Assembly (NCBI RefSeq): GCF_029888045.1
Contig: NZ_JARXRN010000021.1
Coordinates: forward strand, 170,935 to 234,934
Source: Luteimonas rhizosphaericola
GTDB taxonomy: Bacteria > Pseudomonadota > Gammaproteobacteria > Xanthomonadales > Xanthomonadaceae
DNA length: 64,000 nt
Direction: 5' to 3'
Positions 27,576 to 37,537 of the stretch are shown here, one piece after another (position 1 is the stretch's first letter; each line of letters starts with the position of its first letter). The notes under the pieces are model-generated. The model saw only the letters and a program-made list of their open reading frames with translations. It was not told the origin of the DNA and did not search any database. The position numbers were made by a program, and so were the translations under genes.

Positions 27576-28136
27576 ATGAATCCCGCCCCCAACCTGGTGC
27601 TGGTCGGCCCGATGGGCGCCGGCAAGTCGTCGATCGGCCGGCGCCTGGCCGGACGCTTCGGGCTGGATTTCGTCGACGCCGATCGCGAGATCGAAGCGCG
27701 CACCGGCGCGTCCATCCCCACCATCTTCGAGTGCGAAGGCGAGGCCGGATTCCGCGCCCGCGAGGCCGCCACCCTCGCCGACCTGCTGCAGCGCGAGGGC
27801 GTGGTGATCGCCACCGGCGGCGGCGCGGTGCTCGATGCCGGCAACCGCGGCCGCATGCGCGAGCGCGGGTTCGTGGTCCACCTGCAGGTGAGCCTGGCGC
27901 GGCAGCTCGACCGGCTGGCGCGCGACCGCAGCCGCCCGCTGCTGGCCGGCGACGACCGCGAACAGGTGCTGCGCCGGCTGACGGAGCAGCGCGCCCCGCT
28001 GTACGCCGAAGTCGCCGACCTGTGCTTTGACACCGACACGCTGTTCCCGCCGCAGGCGGCGGCCCAGCTCACCCGACTGCTCGAGGCCCAGTGGACGCGT
28101 CCGCCACGGGCCGGCCTCCAGGAACGCATCGCATGA
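27576..28136 (+). CDS. aroK: Shikimate kinase
   Basis: 186-residue enzyme of the shikimate pathway that phosphorylates shikimate with ATP. The P-loop is [12 protein letters not shown] at about residues 11-22. The shikimate-binding [18 protein letters not shown] and IATGGGAVL blocks and the lid region SRPLLAG are all in place. The stop overlaps the aroB start as ATGA, the usual aroKB arrangement. Confidence 0.95.
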   Translation: MNPAPNLVLVGPMGAGKSSIGRRLAGRFGLDFVDADREIEARTGASIPTIFECEGEAGFRAREAATLADLLQREGVVIATGGGAVLDAGNRGRMRERGFVVHLQVSLARQLDRLARDRSRPLLAGDDREQVLRRLTEQRAPLYAEVADLCFDTDTLFPPQAAAQLTRLLEAQWTRPPRAGLQERIA

Positions 28137-29221
28137 TCCAGCCCCGCAGCGTCGCCGTCGGCGGCGCCCATCCCTACACCATCAGCATCGGTCCGGGCCT
28201 GCTCGACGACACGGCGCTGCTGGCCGGCACCTTGCGCGGCGACGCGTTCGTCATCAGCGACGACCAGGTCGCGCCGCTGTACCTGCAGCGCGTGGTCGAG
28301 GCGCTGTCGCGCGCGCGCCCCGGCGGACGCATCGGCCACTGGGTGCTGCCCGCAGGCGAGGCGTCCAAGACCCTGGCGCGGTTCGGCGAGGCGATCGCCG
28401 CGATCGCCGAAGCCGGGCTGCGCCGCGACGCCACCGTCTACGCGCTAGGCGGTGGGGTGGTGGGCGACCTCGCCGGATTCGCGGCCGCCGCGTGGATGCG
28501 CGGCATCGACTGCGTGCAGCTGCCGACCACGCTGCTGGCGATGGTCGACTCCTCGGTCGGCGGCAAGACCGCGGTCGACCTGCCGCAGGGCAAGAACCTG
28601 GTCGGCGCGTTCCACCCGCCGCGCGCGGTGCTGGCCGATACCGGCGCGCTGCGCACGCTGCCGCCACGCGAGCTGCGCGCGGGCCTGGCCGAGGTGGTCA
28701 AGTACGGCGCGATCGTCGATGCGCCCTTCCTCGACTGGCTGGAGGCCAATGCCGACGCGCTGCTGGCCGGCGACGACGCAGCACTGGCCGAGGCCATCGC
28801 GCGCAGTTGCGCGCACAAGGCGGCGATCGTCGAGCGGGATCCGTACGAACACGGCGACCGCGCCCTGCTCAACTTCGGCCACACCTTCGGCCACGCGATC
28901 GAGACCGGACAGGGCTACGGCGGGCTCAACCACGGCGAGGCGGTCGCGGTGGGCATGGTCCAGGCCGCGCGCCTGTCCGAGCGCCTGGGGCTGGCCCCGG
29001 CCGCGGACACCGCGCGCCTGCGTGCCCTGCTCCAGCGCTTCGGCCTGCCGGTGTCGCCACCGCCCGGGCTCGATGCCGACGCCCTGCTGGCGCACATGCG
29101 CCTGGACAAGAAGGCCCAGTCCGGCGGCCTGCGCTTCATCGTGTGGGACGGTGCCGGGCGTGCGCGCGTGCTGGCCGGCGTGCCCGAAGCGACGGTCCGC
29201 GCGGTGCTCGCCGGAGACTGA
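28133..29221 (+). CDS. aroB: 3-dehydroquinate synthase
   Basis: 362-residue NAD- and metal-dependent enzyme that makes 3-dehydroquinate. Visible blocks are [15 protein letters not shown] (NAD), [18 protein letters not shown], and the metal ligand region with EVVKYG and [15 protein letters not shown] 28133 gives the standard N-terminus; an in-frame ATG 42 bases upstream lies in aroK. The genes that usually follow in E. coli (damX, dam) are absent; a WGR gene follows. Confidence 0.95.
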   Translation: MIQPRSVAVGGAHPYTISIGPGLLDDTALLAGTLRGDAFVISDDQVAPLYLQRVVEALSRARPGGRIGHWVLPAGEASKTLARFGEAIAAIAEAGLRRDATVYALGGGVVGDLAGFAAAAWMRGIDCVQLPTTLLAMVDSSVGGKTAVDLPQGKNLVGAFHPPRAVLADTGALRTLPPRELRAGLAEVVKYGAIVDAPFLDWLEANADALLAGDDAALAEAIARSCAHKAAIVERDPYEHGDRALLNFGHTFGHAIETGQGYGGLNHGEAVAVGMVQAARLSERLGLAPAADTARLRALLQRFGLPVSPPPGLDADALLAHMRLDKKAQSGGLRFIVWDGAGRARVLAGVPEATVRAVLAGD

Positions 29222-29279
29222 TGCGGCCGGACGGCGGACGGACCGTGGCGCGCGGCCCGCACCGTACAATGCACGCCCC

Positions 29280-29534
29280 ATGCGCCTGCTCCTGCAACAA
29301 CGCCCCGATGGCCGCGAAGCCCCGCGCTTCGTGCAGCTGACCCTGCAGCCCGACCTGCTCGGCGGCTGGACGCTGCTGCGCGAAAGCGGGCAGACAGGGG
29401 GGCGCAGCAGTCTGCGGCGCGAGCAGTTCCTCGACCAGGCCAGCGCGCTGGCCGCGCTCGAACATGCGCGGGACGCGCAGCTCAAGCGCGGCTTCCAGCT
29501 GATGTACGCCGAAGGCATGGGCGCGCCGAAGTGA
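29280..29534 (+). CDS. Stand-alone WGR domain protein
   Basis: 84-residue protein that is almost entirely one WGR-like domain: [34 protein letters not shown], and a closing [16 protein letters not shown] domains occur in PARPs and MolR and are thought to bind nucleic acid, but single-domain bacterial members have no known role. It follows aroB by 58 bases. The 160 bases after it, up to hemE, hold nothing I recognise. Confidence 0.7.
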   Translation: MRLLLQQRPDGREAPRFVQLTLQPDLLGGWTLLRESGQTGGRSSLRREQFLDQASALAALEHARDAQLKRGFQLMYAEGMGAPK

Positions 29535-29694
29535 ACGTGGCCGCCGTTGCCGCCGGCCCGGGGCGGACGCCCGCCTGGGCCGCGAACGCCACGCTGACGC
29601 CCGGCCCGACTCATCCGCGTGCGAATCGCCGCGTGCTCGGCCGATCTTCCCACCCGCTTCGCTTTGCCGGCCCGCAGGCCGGATCCGGATCCCC

Positions 29695-30786
29695 ATGACC
29701 GCTCCGCTCCAGAACGACCGCTTCCTCCGCGCCCTGCGCCGCGAACCCGTGGACCGCACGCCCGTGTGGCTGATGCGCCAGGCCGGGCGCTACCTGCCCG
29801 AATACCGCGCCACCCGCAAGCAGGCCGGCAGCTTCCTGGCCATGGCCAAGAATCCCGACCTGGCCTGCGAGGTGACGCTGCAGCCGCTGCGCCGCTTCGA
29901 CCTGGACGCGGCGATCCTGTTCTCCGACATCCTCACCATCCCCGACGCGATGGGCCTGGGCCTGTACTTCGTGGAGGGCGAAGGCCCGAAGTTCGAGCGC
30001 ACCGTGCGCAGCGCCGAGGATGCCGCGCGGCTGTCGGTGCCCGACATGGAGACCGAGCTGCGCTACGTGATGGATGCGGTGCGCGTCATCCGCCGCGAGC
30101 TGGACGGCAAGGTGCCGCTGATCGGGTTCTCCGGCAGCCCGTGGACGCTGGCCTGCTACATGGTCGAAGGCGGCGGCAGCAAGGACTTCGCGCGCATCAA
30201 GGCGATGGCGCTCAACGATCCGGACACCCTGCACCGCCTGCTGTCGGTCAACGCCGACGCGGTGGTGGCCTACCTGTCGGCGCAGCGCGACGCCGGCGCG
30301 CAGGCGCTGCAGGTGTTCGACACCTGGGGCGGCGTGCTGTCGCCGGCCATGTACCGCGAGTTCTCGCTGCCCTACCTGCAGCGCATCGCCGATGCGCTCG
30401 GGCGCGACGCGGCGACGGCCGCGGGCGCCGACGCCGGACGCGTGCCGCTGATCCTGTTCGGCAAGGGCACCGCCGCCTACCTCGAAGCGCTGGCCGCCAC
30501 CGGGGCCGACGCCATCGGCGTGGACTGGCTGGTCGAACTGGGCGAGGCGGTGCGCCGCACGCAGGGCCGGGTGGCGCTGCAGGGCAACCTCGATCCCGCG
30601 ACCCTGTACGGCGAGCCCGAGGCGATCGTCCGCGAGGTGCGGCGTGCGCTCGACAGCTACCGCGACGGCAACGGCGGCTCGCGCGAGGGCCACGTGTTCA
30701 ACCTCGGCCACGGCATGTCCCCCGACATGAACCCCGACCACGTCGCCGTGCTGGTCGACGAGGTGCACGCGTACAGCGCGCGCTAG
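29695..30786 (+). CDS. hemE: Uroporphyrinogen decarboxylase
   Basis: 363-residue heme-pathway enzyme that decarboxylates the four acetate side chains of uroporphyrinogen III. Signature 1 ([16 protein letters not shown]) and signature 2 ([13 protein letters not shown]) are intact, with the catalytic Asp in [14 protein letters not shown]. The C-terminal [19 protein letters not shown] is typical. The start is close to the conserved N-terminus. It converges on the CGFS lipoprotein gene across 93 bases. Confidence 0.95.
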   Translation: MTAPLQNDRFLRALRREPVDRTPVWLMRQAGRYLPEYRATRKQAGSFLAMAKNPDLACEVTLQPLRRFDLDAAILFSDILTIPDAMGLGLYFVEGEGPKFERTVRSAEDAARLSVPDMETELRYVMDAVRVIRRELDGKVPLIGFSGSPWTLACYMVEGGGSKDFARIKAMALNDPDTLHRLLSVNADAVVAYLSAQRDAGAQALQVFDTWGGVLSPAMYREFSLPYLQRIADALGRDAATAAGADAGRVPLILFGKGTAAYLEALAATGADAIGVDWLVELGEAVRRTQGRVALQGNLDPATLYGEPEAIVREVRRALDSYRDGNGGSREGHVFNLGHGMSPDMNPDHVAVLVDEVHAYSAR

Positions 30787-30879
30787 GCAGCGCCATCTCA
30801 CGGGGGACGCGGGCCGTGGGTGCCGGGGTTGCGTTCGCTCGCGATCCCTTGGAGCAGTTGCCGTTCCGGGCCGCAACTC

Positions 30880-31800
30880 CTATGGAATGCGCACGCCCGC
30901 GGTCTGCAGCAATTGCCTCACCGACGCGGTGGTCCGTCCTTTCGGCCACCCCTCCAGCCGGGCGATGACTTCACCATCCTTCAGAACGTAGAAGTTCGGC
31001 GTGGCCCACGAGTCGATGGAGCCGAAGTCGTCTCGCCGATAAGCAATCCGCACCGGTAGATCGGCGTTGCCGAGTGCCCAGCGTGAATACACCCGAAGAT
31101 CGCCGGTCAGGTCCTGGGGTGCCAACAGCACGCCATGCGCCGCCACCCATTGGCTGAGCGCCCCGTCCTGACGGATCGCGGCCAACACGCGTCGACTGAA
31201 GCCGCATCCGGGATGCGCGGTCATCAGGAGTGCGAGACCCCGATCCTGCCAAGGTTCCACAACCGCCGTCTCTTCCGACGTGAACCGGATGATGCGTGGC
31301 CCCTCCGCAGCGTCCATCCGGACCACCATCGGCGGGAGGTCGTCCCCGGTTCCGAACTCCTGAGCCAGGGCGTTCGCCCGATCGAGGCGCCTGCCCCCCA
31401 CCAGCGCACCATGAAAGTGGCGCACATCCTCGGTCGTGACGCGGTCCATCGATCGCAGTTGATCGAACGGGGTTTCCAGATCCGCCAGGACCTCATCCGA
31501 CAGCGTATAGAAGTAGGCCGCGTAGACCGTGCCAAACATCCGCTGCATTGCGCTCTCGCTCAAGCGTGGCCCGTTCGCGACGAGGGGCTGGACGAGGGTC
31601 CGGTACGCCAGGAGCACTTGGCGCGCCCGTTCTACATCGGTCGCCACATCCGGCGCATGGGCGATCACCGCCTCGAACCGGTCGAGCGACCGGGCCGGCA
31701 TGTGCTGCCCTGCGGTGGATGCCGCGCAGGAAACGGCCAGCGTCACTGCGAGCAGGATTCCCGGGATGCGGATTGCGCGCGTCGCCACGGTGCGGATCAT
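30880..31800 (-). CDS. Lipoprotein with thioredoxin-like fold and CGFS motif
   Basis: 306-residue protein. A lipobox-like AVTLAVSC puts the modified cysteine at about residue 26. A helical middle (about 50-160) shows no family I know. The C-terminal part looks thioredoxin-like: ALLMTAHPGCGFSRRVLAAI supplies a single cysteine in CGFS, followed by a cis-Pro-type turn (WATPNFYVLKDGEVI). CGFS is the monothiol glutaredoxin motif, unusual in an exported lipoprotein. The ATG overlaps the hybrid kinase stop as ATGA, so it is coupled to the sensor. Its base composition is milder than that of its neighbours. Confidence 0.7.
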   Translation of the reverse strand: MIRTVATRAIRIPGILLAVTLAVSCAASTAGQHMPARSLDRFEAVIAHAPDVATDVERARQVLLAYRTLVQPLVANGPRLSESAMQRMFGTVYAAYFYTLSDEVLADLETPFDQLRSMDRVTTEDVRHFHGALVGGRRLDRANALAQEFGTGDDLPPMVVRMDAAEGPRIIRFTSEETAVVEPWQDRGLALLMTAHPGCGFSRRVLAAIRQDGALSQWVAAHGVLLAPQDLTGDLRVYSRWALGNADLPVRIAYRRDDFGSIDSWATPNFYVLKDGEVIARLEGWPKGRTTASVRQLLQTAGVRIP

Positions 31801-34800
31801 TCCCGGTGTCCCACGACCTGCAGGAGCACGTCCGCCAGCATCGCCCCGGTGACCGGCTTGCGCAGGAACGCGTCGAAGCCGGCCTGCTCGGTGGCGGCCT
31901 CGGCCTCGCCGTCGGCGCGCGCGGTGACCGCCACCAGGGGCGCGGCGAAGCCCTGGTCGCGCATCAGCTGGGCCAGGGTCAGGCCGTCGATGCCGGGCAG
32001 GTCGAGATCGAGCAGCGCGGCATCGAAGGACCGGGTGGCGATCTCCGAGAGCGCGGCCAGGCCGTGCGCCACCCGCGACACGCGATGTCCCTGGCCTTCC
32101 AGCAGGCCGGTGATCACCTGGGCGATGGTGGCGTCGTCCTCGACCAGCAGCAGCGACAGTTCGCGCGCCAGGTCCGGGGCTGCGGACGCGTCCTCCGCGT
32201 CCGCGCCGGCGGGCGCGCCGGTGGCCTGCAGCGGCAGCTCCACCAGGAAGCTGGTGCCGCTGCCGGGCGTGCTGTCGATGTCGATGCGTCCGCCCATCGC
32301 CGCGGCCAGTTCCTGCGAGATCGCCAGGCCCAGCCCGCTGCCGCCGTAGCGCGCCGTGGTGCGCGCACCCTCGGCCTGTTCGAAGCGGCGGAACAGGCGC
32401 TGCTTCTGTTCGTCGTTGAGGCCGGGGCCGGTGTCGCGCACGGTCAGGCACACGCCCGCGGGACGCCGCGCCTGCGCGGTCAGGGTTACGCTGCCGCGCT
32501 CGGTGAACTTCACCGCGTTGCCGAGCAGGTTGAGCAGGATCTGGCGCACGCGCCCGGCATCGCCCAGCACCCAGCGCGGGACGTCGTCGTCGATCGTGCC
32601 GTGGAGCGCGAGCCCGCGCTGCTGCGCCAGCGGCGCGTTGAAGGCGACGGTGTCCCGGATCAGCGCGTGCAGGTCGAACGGCTGCAGGTCGAGCTCGAGC
32701 CGGTCGGCCTCGATCCGGGCCAGGTCGAGGGCGTCATTGACCAGGCGCAGCAGGTGCTCGCCGGCGCGGCGGATCGATTCCACATGCCCGCGCTGGCGCG
32801 CATCGAGATCGGTGCTGGCGAGCAGCTCGCTCATGCCCAGCACGCCGGTCATGGGCGTGCGCACCTCGTGGCCCAGGGTGGCCAGGAACCGCGTCTTCGC
32901 CAGCGAGGCCTGCTCGGCAAGGTCGCGCTTCTGCTCGGCCAGCAACCAGGCGTGCCGGCGCTTGAGCCGCGCGCGGTATTGCGCGGCCAGCAGCGCGAGC
33001 AGCAGCAGCGCGCCCACGATCCAGCCCACCTTCGCCCAGGGGGTGCGCCACCACGGCTCCTGCATCCGGAAGCGCAGCGTGAGCGACGGCGTCCAGTCGT
33101 CGTCGGCGGTCCTGGCCTGCACGTCCAGCACGTAGGCGCCGTGGCGCAGGCTCGGGAAGATGCGCTCGCCGGCCGCGTCCACCTCGACCCAGTCCGGATC
33201 GTAATCGGCCAGCCGGAACCGGTAGCGGTGCGCATGCGCGTCGGTGAACGAGAGCAGGCGCGCGGCCACGCGCAGGTCACGGTCGTCGTGCCGCAGCACG
33301 TTGGCGTCGGTGGTCGACAGCTCCACCCGCTCCTCGCCGCGGCGCACGCTGACCGATTCGATCGCCAGGGTCGGCGCGCGTTCGCCCACGCCCACCTGCA
33401 CGTGGCGGGGATGGAACAGCAGCAGTCCGTCGGCCGTGCCGGCGCCAATGTAGCCGCGCGCGGAAGGCTGGAACTGGAAGTCGCTGAACTGCTGGCTGGG
33501 CAGGCCGTCGAGCACGCTGTACAGGCGCAGCCGGTCGCGCTGGGGGTCGTAGCGCACCAACCCACGCGGCGTGGTCATCCACACCACGCCGGTCTCGTCG
33601 GGAATCAGCGCGCCGGGCGCCACCGCAGGCAGCCCCTGTCGCGCGTCGACCGTACGCTCGGCCACCAGTTCCACGCCGGTCCAGCGGTAGGACATCAGCA
33701 CGCCGTTGCCAGCCACCCAGACCGTGTCGTCGGGCGCGAAGCCGAACGCGAACACCTGCCAGTCGGGGCCGCCCGGCACCGGCTGGAAACGGCGCTCGCC
33801 GGCGTTCCACATCAGCAGGCCGCCGCTGGTCGCCAGCCAGAGCGCGCCGTCGGGCCCGTGCGACATCTGCTGCAGCGCATTGTTGATCGGGAAGCCTTCG
33901 GGGCCGCCGGCCCGCACCACCCGGCGCAGGCGACCGTCGGGCGCGCGCAGCTGCAGCACGTCGGTGGAGCCCAGCCAGACCGACCCATCCGGTTCTTCGG
34001 CCAGTTCGGTGACCGTCAGCGCGGTGGTGGGATCGACGGCATCCCCGTGCCGCCAGCGCCGGATCTCGCCGGTCGCGGGCACGTAGCGGGTGAGCGAGGC
34101 CGGGCAGCCGATCCAGACGCTGCGGTCGCGCATCTCCCGCACCACGTACGGCAGCAGATCGCCGCACACGCCCGACAGCCGGTGCTCGACCCGGGCGCTC
34201 TCGGGGTCGAGCCAGTCGAGTACGCCGCCGGTGCCCACCAGCCACAGGCCCCCATCCAGGGCCGGCGAGGCGCTGTAGACGAACGCGTTGCCGGGCGATG
34301 CGGGATCGTCGAGGTCGCGCCTCAGCACGGTGAAGTTGCGCCAGTTGGCCGGCAGGTGCCACAGGCCGGTCTCCGAACTGGCGAACCACAGACCGCCCTC
34401 GCGGTCCTCCAGCGCCGCCGACCACGATGGCCGCACCAGCCCACGGCTGGTATTGCTGTACAGCGGCACGTCCTGGACCACACCATCGCGCTCGATCGCC
34501 AGGCCGCTGCGTGTATCGAGCCAGTGCGCGCCCTGGCGGTCCTGCACCAGCATGGCCAGCGCAGGCTGGCCCTGGACCGGATCCCGCCAGGGCGCAGGGT
34601 CGATGCGGCCGGTGGCGGCGCGATGGACGTAGGCCGCGCCGGAGGTCGCGATCCACAGGTCGCCGGCGTCGTCGAACACCAGGCCATTGACCGCGGGGCT
34701 CGGACGCACGTCCTGCAGCATCCGCTCGAAACCGTCGCCGTCCCAGCGCGCCACGCCCTGGAAGGTGCCGACCCACAGGCGGCCGTCGCCATCGACCCGC

Positions 34801-35378
34801 AGCCAGGTGACCGCGGGCGACGGCAGGCTGCGCGGATCGGCGTCGTCGGGCGCGAAGCGGGTGACGGTGCCGGCCTCGTCGAGCCGGTGCAGGCCGCCGT
34901 CGGAGGTACCGAACCAGATCGCGCCGTCGCGCGTCTGCGCCAGCGACCAGACGTCGTTGCTGGCGATCTGCGGATGCGAGGCCCGGTCGTAGTGGGTGAA
35001 CCCGCGCCGCTGTGCGTCGAGCATCGACAGGCCCGCGTTCTGGGTGCCGACCCAGACCCGGTCGCGGTCGTCCACGAACACGGTCCAGACGTGGTTGTCG
35101 CGCAGTCCGTCGCCGACCCGCCAGACGCGAAAGCCCACGCCGTCGTAGCGCGCCAGGCCGTCGCGGGTCGCGATCCACAGGTAGCCCTGGCGGTCCTCGG
35201 CCAGCGCGTTGATGCGGTTGGACGGCAGCCCGTCGTAGACGCTGAGCTGGCGCGGCATCGGCAGCTGCGGCGCGGCGAGCGTCGTGACGGCGCCCGCGCC
35301 TGCCGCGGGCGCTCGCGCGTGCACCGCCAACGCCGCGAGCAGGCACCACGCCCATGCTGTCCAGACGATCGCCCGCAC
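31797..35378 (-). CDS. Hybrid two-component sensor with periplasmic propellers
   Basis: About 1193 residues. A signal segment (1-20) is followed by two seven-bladed propellers of regulator-propeller repeats (about 35-670; for example GYLWIATRDGLARYDG). A Y_Y_Y domain (about 700-778) and a membrane segment (about 783-800) come next. The histidine kinase core has H837 in GHEVRTP, an N box and GSGLGLA, and the C-terminal receiver domain has its Asp in LLDLDLPGIDG. No DNA-binding domain is present, so it must signal to another regulator. GTG 35378, after a GGGGAGG site, is preferred; ATG 35438 would add 20 residues. It is divergent from yceI. Confidence 0.9.
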   Translation of the reverse strand: MRAIVWTAWAWCLLAALAVHARAPAAGAGAVTTLAAPQLPMPRQLSVYDGLPSNRINALAEDRQGYLWIATRDGLARYDGVGFRVWRVGDGLRDNHVWTVFVDDRDRVWVGTQNAGLSMLDAQRRGFTHYDRASHPQIASNDVWSLAQTRDGAIWFGTSDGGLHRLDEAGTVTRFAPDDADPRSLPSPAVTWLRVDGDGRLWVGTFQGVARWDGDGFERMLQDVRPSPAVNGLVFDDAGDLWIATSGAAYVHRAATGRIDPAPWRDPVQGQPALAMLVQDRQGAHWLDTRSGLAIERDGVVQDVPLYSNTSRGLVRPSWSAALEDREGGLWFASSETGLWHLPANWRNFTVLRRDLDDPASPGNAFVYSASPALDGGLWLVGTGGVLDWLDPESARVEHRLSGVCGDLLPYVVREMRDRSVWIGCPASLTRYVPATGEIRRWRHGDAVDPTTALTVTELAEEPDGSVWLGSTDVLQLRAPDGRLRRVVRAGGPEGFPINNALQQMSHGPDGALWLATSGGLLMWNAGERRFQPVPGGPDWQVFAFGFAPDDTVWVAGNGVLMSYRWTGVELVAERTVDARQGLPAVAPGALIPDETGVVWMTTPRGLVRYDPQRDRLRLYSVLDGLPSQQFSDFQFQPSARGYIGAGTADGLLLFHPRHVQVGVGERAPTLAIESVSVRRGEERVELSTTDANVLRHDDRDLRVAARLLSFTDAHAHRYRFRLADYDPDWVEVDAAGERIFPSLRHGAYVLDVQARTADDDWTPSLTLRFRMQEPWWRTPWAKVGWIVGALLLLALLAAQYRARLKRRHAWLLAEQKRDLAEQASLAKTRFLATLGHEVRTPMTGVLGMSELLASTDLDARQRGHVESIRRAGEHLLRLVNDALDLARIEADRLELDLQPFDLHALIRDTVAFNAPLAQQRGLALHGTIDDDVPRWVLGDAGRVRQILLNLLGNAVKFTERGSVTLTAQARRPAGVCLTVRDTGPGLNDEQKQRLFRRFEQAEGARTTARYGGSGLGLAISQELAAAMGGRIDIDSTPGSGTSFLVELPLQATGAPAGADAEDASAAPDLARELSLLLVEDDATIAQVITGLLEGQGHRVSRVAHGLAALSEIATRSFDAALLDLDLPGIDGLTLAQLMRDQGFAAPLVAVTARADGEAEAATEQAGFDAFLRKPVTGAMLADVLLQVVGHRE

Positions 35379-35506
35379 CCGGCCTCCCCGGTTCCGTCGT
35401 GCCCCTGTCCCTGGCGTCCCCGGCACGTGCCCGGGCATCCTCGCAACGCAACGTTGCCGGCGCAAGCCCGGCCCGCCTGCGCCATGCAGCCTAGAATGCG
35501 ACGCTG

Positions 35507-36358
35507 ATGGACCCGTCCGCCACGGCCACGCCCATGCCCCGCCCGTGCCCCCTGCCGTCCATGCTGCCGTGGCTGCTGCTCGCGCTGTCCGCGCTGTCCA
35601 CGCCCGCTCGCGCCGAGCCCGATACCTATGCGATCGATCCAGTCCACACCCGGGTGCTGGTCGCGGTCGACCACGCCGGGTTCTCCACCGCGCTGGGCAC
35701 GCTCTCGGGCGCGCAGGGCACGCTGTGGTTCGATCCGGACGCCGACGACTGGCGCGGCGCCCGGGTGGAGGTCGACCTTCCGCTCGAGTGCCTGGACTTC
35801 GGCGACGAGGCCTGGAACCGCGCCACGCTCGCGCGCGGACTGCTCGATGCCGAGGCGCATCCGGTGGCGCGGTTCGTCTCGACCCGGGTGGAACCGCTCG
35901 ACGCGCAGCGCGCGCGCATCTTCGGCCAGCTCCGCCTGCGCGGCGTCGAGCGCGAGGTGGCGATGGAGGTGCGGCTGAACGCGGCCAGGCGCCATCCGCT
36001 GCCGCCGTTCCGGCGCACGGTCGGCTTTTCGGCGACCGCGATCCTGAGCCGCGCCGATTTCGGCATCGACGCCTGGCAGTCGATGATCGGCGACGCGGTG
36101 GAACTGCGGATCGAGGCCGAGGCGACGCGGACGCGCAACGTCGCGCGCGCCGACGCCGATGCCGACGCCAACGCCGATTCCGAACCCGGTGCCGACGCGG
36201 CGTCCGACGACGCCACCAGTGGCGCGGATGCGCCCACCGACCTGTTCGACGCCGCCGACGCCGCCGCGCGCGAGGCCGCGGAGAACCCCGACCCGCCGGC
36301 CGACGCGTCACCGCCACCGGCCCCGCCCCGCCCCTCCGATCCGGAGCCCGTGCCGTGA
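35507..36358 (+). CDS. YceI family periplasmic protein with acidic tail
   Basis: 283-residue secreted lipocalin-like protein. The signal peptide ends near residue 36. The YceI domain spans about 38-205: YAIDPVHTRVLVAVDHAGFS, then RFVSTRVEPL and FGQLRLRGVEREVAM. YceI proteins bind isoprenoid lipids such as ubiquinone precursors. A disordered Asp/Ala/Pro tail of about 75 residues (ADADADANAD, then PPPAPPRPSD) is not part of the family and comes from GCC-GAC-type repeats. The stop overlaps the cytochrome gene start as GTGA. Confidence 0.85.
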   Translation: MDPSATATPMPRPCPLPSMLPWLLLALSALSTPARAEPDTYAIDPVHTRVLVAVDHAGFSTALGTLSGAQGTLWFDPDADDWRGARVEVDLPLECLDFGDEAWNRATLARGLLDAEAHPVARFVSTRVEPLDAQRARIFGQLRLRGVEREVAMEVRLNAARRHPLPPFRRTVGFSATAILSRADFGIDAWQSMIGDAVELRIEAEATRTRNVARADADADANADSEPGADAASDDATSGADAPTDLFDAADAAAREAAENPDPPADASPPPAPPRPSDPEPVP

Positions 36359-36945
36359 GCCTGAAAAACACCCGCGACCGCTGGGGCGCCGTCAGCCAGT
36401 CCTTCCACTGGCTGATCGTGCTGCTGATCCTGGGCCTGGCGATCGTCGGCCTGACCATGGACGAACTGCCGCGCACGCCGAAGTATTTCTGGGTCTACAC
36501 CGCGCACAAGTCGATGGGGGTCACGGTGCTCGCGCTGATGCTGCTGCGCCTGGCCTGGCGGCTGTACGCGGGCGCGCCGGCACCGGTGCCCGGCACGCCG
36601 CGCTGGCAGGCGGCGATCGCCTCGGGCACGCACTGGGCGCTGTACGCGCTGGCGCTGGCGATGCCGCTGTCGGGCTGGCTGTACGACTCGGCCAGCGGGC
36701 TGCGCCCGTTCCGCTATTTCGGCCTGTTCGACGTGCCCAAGCTCACCGGCCCGGATGAACGGCTGGCCGACCGCGCGCACGACGCGCACGAACTCCTGTT
36801 CCTGGTGCTGGTCGCACTGGTGGCGCTGCACGCCGGCGCCGCCCTGTACCACCACCTGTTCCGCCGCGACGACACCCTCGCGCGCATGCTGCCCGCGCGC
36901 CGTGCGCGTTCCCTCCCCCGCCAGGATCCCGACCATGTCGCCTAA
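36355..36945 (+). CDS. cybB: Cytochrome b561 family protein
   Basis: 196-residue four-helix diheme membrane protein of the CybB type. Candidate heme histidines are in SQSFHWLIV (helix 1), YTAHKSMGV (helix 2), SGTHWALYA (helix 3) and VALHAGAALYHHLF (helix 4). These proteins move electrons between quinol and acceptors such as superoxide. It is coupled by overlap to YceI genes on both sides, matching the yceI-cybB pair in E. coli. The symbol is assigned by that similarity. Confidence 0.87.
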   Translation: MSLKNTRDRWGAVSQSFHWLIVLLILGLAIVGLTMDELPRTPKYFWVYTAHKSMGVTVLALMLLRLAWRLYAGAPAPVPGTPRWQAAIASGTHWALYALALAMPLSGWLYDSASGLRPFRYFGLFDVPKLTGPDERLADRAHDAHELLFLVLVALVALHAGAALYHHLFRRDDTLARMLPARRARSLPRQDPDHVA

Positions 36946-37507
36946 GCTGACCTCCCCCGCCGCCGTCGCCGCCATGCTGGTGGCGGTGATGGGTGCGCCC
37001 ACCGCCGCCACCGCCGCCGACTACGTGCAGGCGCCGGGCTCATCGCTGGTGTTCGCCACCAAGTACGACGGCGAGGTGTTCACCGGCCGCTTCGGCGATT
37101 TCGCCACCCGGCTCAGCTTCGATCCCGAGGACCTCGACGCCGCGCGCCTGGACGTGACCATCCAGCTGGCCGGCACCGCCACCGGCAACGCCGACCGCGA
37201 CTCGACCCTGTCGGGCAGCGACTTCTTCGACGTGGCGAAGTTCGCCCAGGCGCGCTACGTGGCCGAGCGCTTCCGCGCGCTCGGCGGCGACCGCTACGCC
37301 GCCGACGGCACCCTCACCCTGCGCGGGGTGAGCAAGCCGGTCACGCTCACCTTCACCTGGACGCCGGGGTCGCCGGCGACGCTGGCCGGCCGGGCCACCG
37401 TGCAGCGGCTGGCGTTCGGCGTGGGCGGCGGCGACTGGGCCGACACCGGCACGATTCCTGACGAAGTGGCGATCAGCACCCGCGTGTTCCTGCAACCGGC
37501 GCGCTGA
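36935..37507 (+). CDS. yceI: YceI family periplasmic protein
   Basis: 190-residue secreted YceI protein of ordinary length. The signal peptide ends at ATAAD near residue 28. Domain blocks are SSLVFATKYDGEVFTGRFGDF, given as SSLVFATKYDGEVFTGRF, then LDVTIQLAGTATGNADRDST, SDFFDVAKFAQARYV and LTLRGVSKPVTLTF. Its start lies 11 bases inside the cytochrome gene. With the upstream YceI protein it makes a two-YceI cassette around one cytochrome b561, suggesting a periplasmic quinone or electron-handling role (inference). Confidence 0.9.
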   Translation: MSPKLTSPAAVAAMLVAVMGAPTAATAADYVQAPGSSLVFATKYDGEVFTGRFGDFATRLSFDPEDLDAARLDVTIQLAGTATGNADRDSTLSGSDFFDVAKFAQARYVAERFRALGGDRYAADGTLTLRGVSKPVTLTFTWTPGSPATLAGRATVQRLAFGVGGGDWADTGTIPDEVAISTRVFLQPAR

Positions 37508-37537
37508 GCGTCGGCGCCGCGGCGCGCGCCCGGTGGC

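Noticed and set aside
31548..35507. A 1319-codon plus-strand frame opposite the hybrid sensor kinase
   Set aside because: Composition is that of a shadow frame, and the minus strand carries intact kinase, propeller and receiver motifs.
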